NCBI GenBank assembly: GCA_963645165.1
Contig: CAVIQT010000055.1
Span: forward strand, 1-7,698
DNA: 7,698 bases
Source of the DNA: CAG-533 sp963645165
GTDB lineage: Bacteria > Bacillota_I > Bacilli_A > RF39 > UBA660
Direction: 5' to 3'
In this document: positions 6,669-7,698 of the stretch, one piece after another
Layout of the letters: every line of letters begins with the position of its first letter
Position numbering within the stretch: the stretch's first letter is position 1
Position numbers and translations under genes: made by a program
The notes under the pieces: model-generated
Seen by the model: only the letters and a program-made list of their open reading frames with translations
Databases searched by the model: none
What the model was told of the DNA's origin: nothing

Positions 6669-7276
6669 AACACCACTCCATATAAATTAAGAATTATAAA
6701 AGCTAAAATAATTATTACAATAACACATATAAAATTAAGAAGTAAATTATTACGATATTTATCACTATATTTAGCAAATAATTTATCCATTATTTTATAT
6801 ATAATGTAACCTAGTAAGCCACCAATAACATTTAATATAATATCATCAATATCAAAGCTTCTACCTATACCCATTTGAATAAGTTCAATAGATAAACTAG
6901 TAATAAAAGTTATAATAAAACATAAATATATTTTATTTAGTTTACAATAATAACTAACAAAGTATCCGTAAGGAACAAATAAGACTATATTACCAATTAC
7001 ATTACGATAGAATAATTTACTTTTTAAGTTATATCTCATCATTTCTTTAAAAGGAATAAAATTATTACTGTAAGATTCAAAATCTGTCGTTGTAACTAGT
7101 TCAAATAAAAGCATAATATAAATAATAAAGCATAAACTAATAAGTTCTTTAGAGATATTTATCTTTTTATGATTACTTATTAAATATACTAGTCTTGTAG
7201 TTATTAATACCACACTTATTAAAGTTAGCATTGGCCATAAATTAATAACCGTATTAACGGCAACTTTTGGAATCAC
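6665..7276 (-). CDS. VanZ-family membrane protein
   Basis: The product is 203 residues from the GTG at 7276, chosen because AGAGGG lies 8 bases upstream; a GTG three codons earlier overlaps that site. It is strongly hydrophobic, with about six candidate membrane helices (roughly residues 13-31, 45-61, 93-110, 116-133, 147-165 and 179-200). VanZ-family signatures are visible in order: NNFIPF near 71-76, GNIVLFVPYGY at 95-105, ELIQ at 131-134 and GRSFDIDDIILN at 138-149. The family takes its name from the teicoplanin-resistance protein VanZ, but most members have no known function and resistance should not be inferred from membership. Its TGA stop overlaps the ybeY start as ATGA, so the two genes are translationally coupled. 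It sits where phoH is expected in this cluster. Confidence 0.85.
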   Translation of the reverse strand: MIPKVAVNTVINLWPMLTLISVVLITTRLVYLISNHKKINISKELISLCFIIYIMLLFELVTTTDFESYSNNFIPFKEMMRYNLKSKLFYRNVIGNIVLFVPYGYFVSYYCKLNKIYLCFIITFITSLSIELIQMGIGRSFDIDDIILNVIGGLLGYIIYKIMDKLFAKYSDKYRNNLLLNFICVIVIIILAFIILNLYGVVL

Positions 7277-7284
7277 ATAACTCA

Positions 7285-7290
7285 CCCTCT
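7285..7290 (-). promoter_or_regulatory. Ribosome binding site that fixes the VanZ gene start
   Basis: The minus strand reads AGAGGG here. The longest open frame would begin with a GTG whose first base is the last G of this site, leaving no spacer. The next in-frame GTG, three codons on at 7276-7274, has a spacer of 8 bases and is therefore the likely start. Confidence 0.6.
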
Positions 7291-7296
7291 TTTTTT

Positions 7297-7329
7297 ATTC
7301 TAACATATTTTACAAACATTTTTATCATA
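7297..7329 (-). promoter_or_regulatory. Weak promoter-like elements upstream of the VanZ gene
   Basis: The gap between the yqfD-like stop and the VanZ gene (7286-7388) is the largest one within the cluster's right half. On the minus strand it holds TATGAT at 7329-7324 (one mismatch to TATAAT) and TAGAAT at 7302-7297 preceded by TG (extended -10 style). Neither has a good TTGACA at 16-18 bases; the upstream sequence is mostly T runs. TATGAT would place the start near 7316 with a leader of about 40 bases. TAGAAT would start transcription on top of the ribosome binding site, so it is the less likely of the two. In so AT-rich a gap such matches arise easily by chance. Confidence 0.22.
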
Positions 7330-7388
7330 TTTCTGCTGGTTTTCTAAAAAAATGAAAAAAAGTCAAAATATAGATTTATATTCTGACA

Positions 7389-7698
7389 TTAATTAGTATT
7401 TATTTCATAAGGACTATACTCACTTATAATTTCATTAGTAATTACAAAAAACTCTATATAACCATATTCTTCATCAAAATTCTTTTCTAGTATACTTATT
7501 TTTTTAATAGTACCATCATTTTTTAACTTAGTTAGAAATTCATTTTTTATCTTTTCTTCTGATTTTTTAATAATTTCATCTTCAGATAAAGTAATAGCTT
7601 TAATGTTATATTCTTCTTCTTTATAGATTTTAATTTTTAAACCTAGAATCTTTATTTCTTTTTTATTTTCTTGATAAAAGTATTTATATTTATTTTTA
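7389..7698 (-). CDS. yqfD: YqfD-like protein, C-terminal fragment (runs off the right edge)
   Basis: An open frame enters from the right edge and gives 102 residues before TAA; the start is outside the window. The fragment is highly charged and has no membrane segment. Its layout is a lysine/glutamate-rich strand region (residues 10-34), a helix starting TLSEDEIIKKSEEKIKNEF (36-54), then KISILEKNF and a strand ending EYGYIEFFVITNEIISEYSP. This resembles the C-terminal end of the sporulation-stage IV protein YqfD family, where a helix beginning with Ser/Thr-x-Glu-Glu is followed by two beta strands and a Glu-Ile/Asp-Ile-Ala-like close. The position upstream of ybeY-dgkA-cdd-era fits, since yqfD is found there in Bacillus and Clostridium. 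In those organisms phoH follows yqfD, but here a VanZ-family gene does. The assignment rests on weak similarity plus gene order, so another membrane-anchored protein with this tail is possible. Confidence 0.55.
   Translation of the reverse strand, partial: KNKYKYFYQENKKEIKILGLKIKIYKEEEYNIKAITLSEDEIIKKSEEKIKNEFLTKLKNDGTIKKISILEKNFDEEYGYIEFFVITNEIISEYSPYEINTN

Noticed and set aside
7283..7285. Earlier GTG start for the VanZ gene
   Set aside because: Its first base is the last base of the AGAGGG site, leaving no spacer.
7344..7382. Possible terminator after the yqfD-like gene
   Set aside because: AATATA-AATC-TATATT (7382-7367) followed by T-rich sequence looks like a hairpin with a U-tract, but the stem is six A/T pairs only and too weak in so AT-rich a region.

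Overview
The window is AT-rich (roughly 25-30% G+C by eye), densely packed, and every gene lies on the minus strand, so transcription runs from the right edge to the left. The gene content is that of the conserved Firmicutes housekeeping cluster around era: yqfD (C-terminal end only), a VanZ-family gene, ybeY, dgkA, cdd, a second cdd-like gene, era, two unrecognised paralogues, a tiny yqzL-like gene, and recO. TGA is used as a stop (VanZ gene, first cdd) and TGG encodes Trp, so the genetic code is the standard bacterial one, not the Mycoplasma code. Low G+C, standard code, strong AGAGGG/AGGAG ribosome binding sites and a yqfD relict point to an uncultured low-GC member of the Bacilli (RF39/Erysipelotrichales-like or similar). 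The exact lineage is a guess.

Right part (7698-5858): the end of a YqfD-like protein, a 100-base gap with weak promoter-like elements, then VanZ-family membrane protein, YbeY rRNA endonuclease and the Gram-positive DgkA lipid kinase. These three overlap by 4 and 23 bases and are surely co-transcribed. phoH, usually between yqfD and ybeY in Firmicutes, is absent, and the VanZ gene occupies its place.

Middle (5857-4203): a cytidine deaminase with its full zinc and ribose-binding set, overlapped by 11 bases by a gap-free paralogue that has lost all three zinc cysteines and two ribose contacts, then the GTPase Era.

Left part (4192-1): between era and recO sit two large paralogous proteins of 668 and 416 residues that I cannot assign to a known family. 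They carry N-terminal tandem helix-turn-helix-like repeats and a shared C-terminal domain. They are followed by a 25-codon YqzL-like gene, then recO. Past recO, in the last 28 bases of the window, a near-consensus promoter reads out of the window, and its spacer is mostly a run of eight G.

The known genes serve ribosome maturation (Era, YbeY), lipid carrier recycling (DgkA), pyrimidine salvage (Cdd) and recombinational repair (RecO). The most novel material is the repeat-protein pair, the zinc-less deaminase paralogue and the G-tract promoter.
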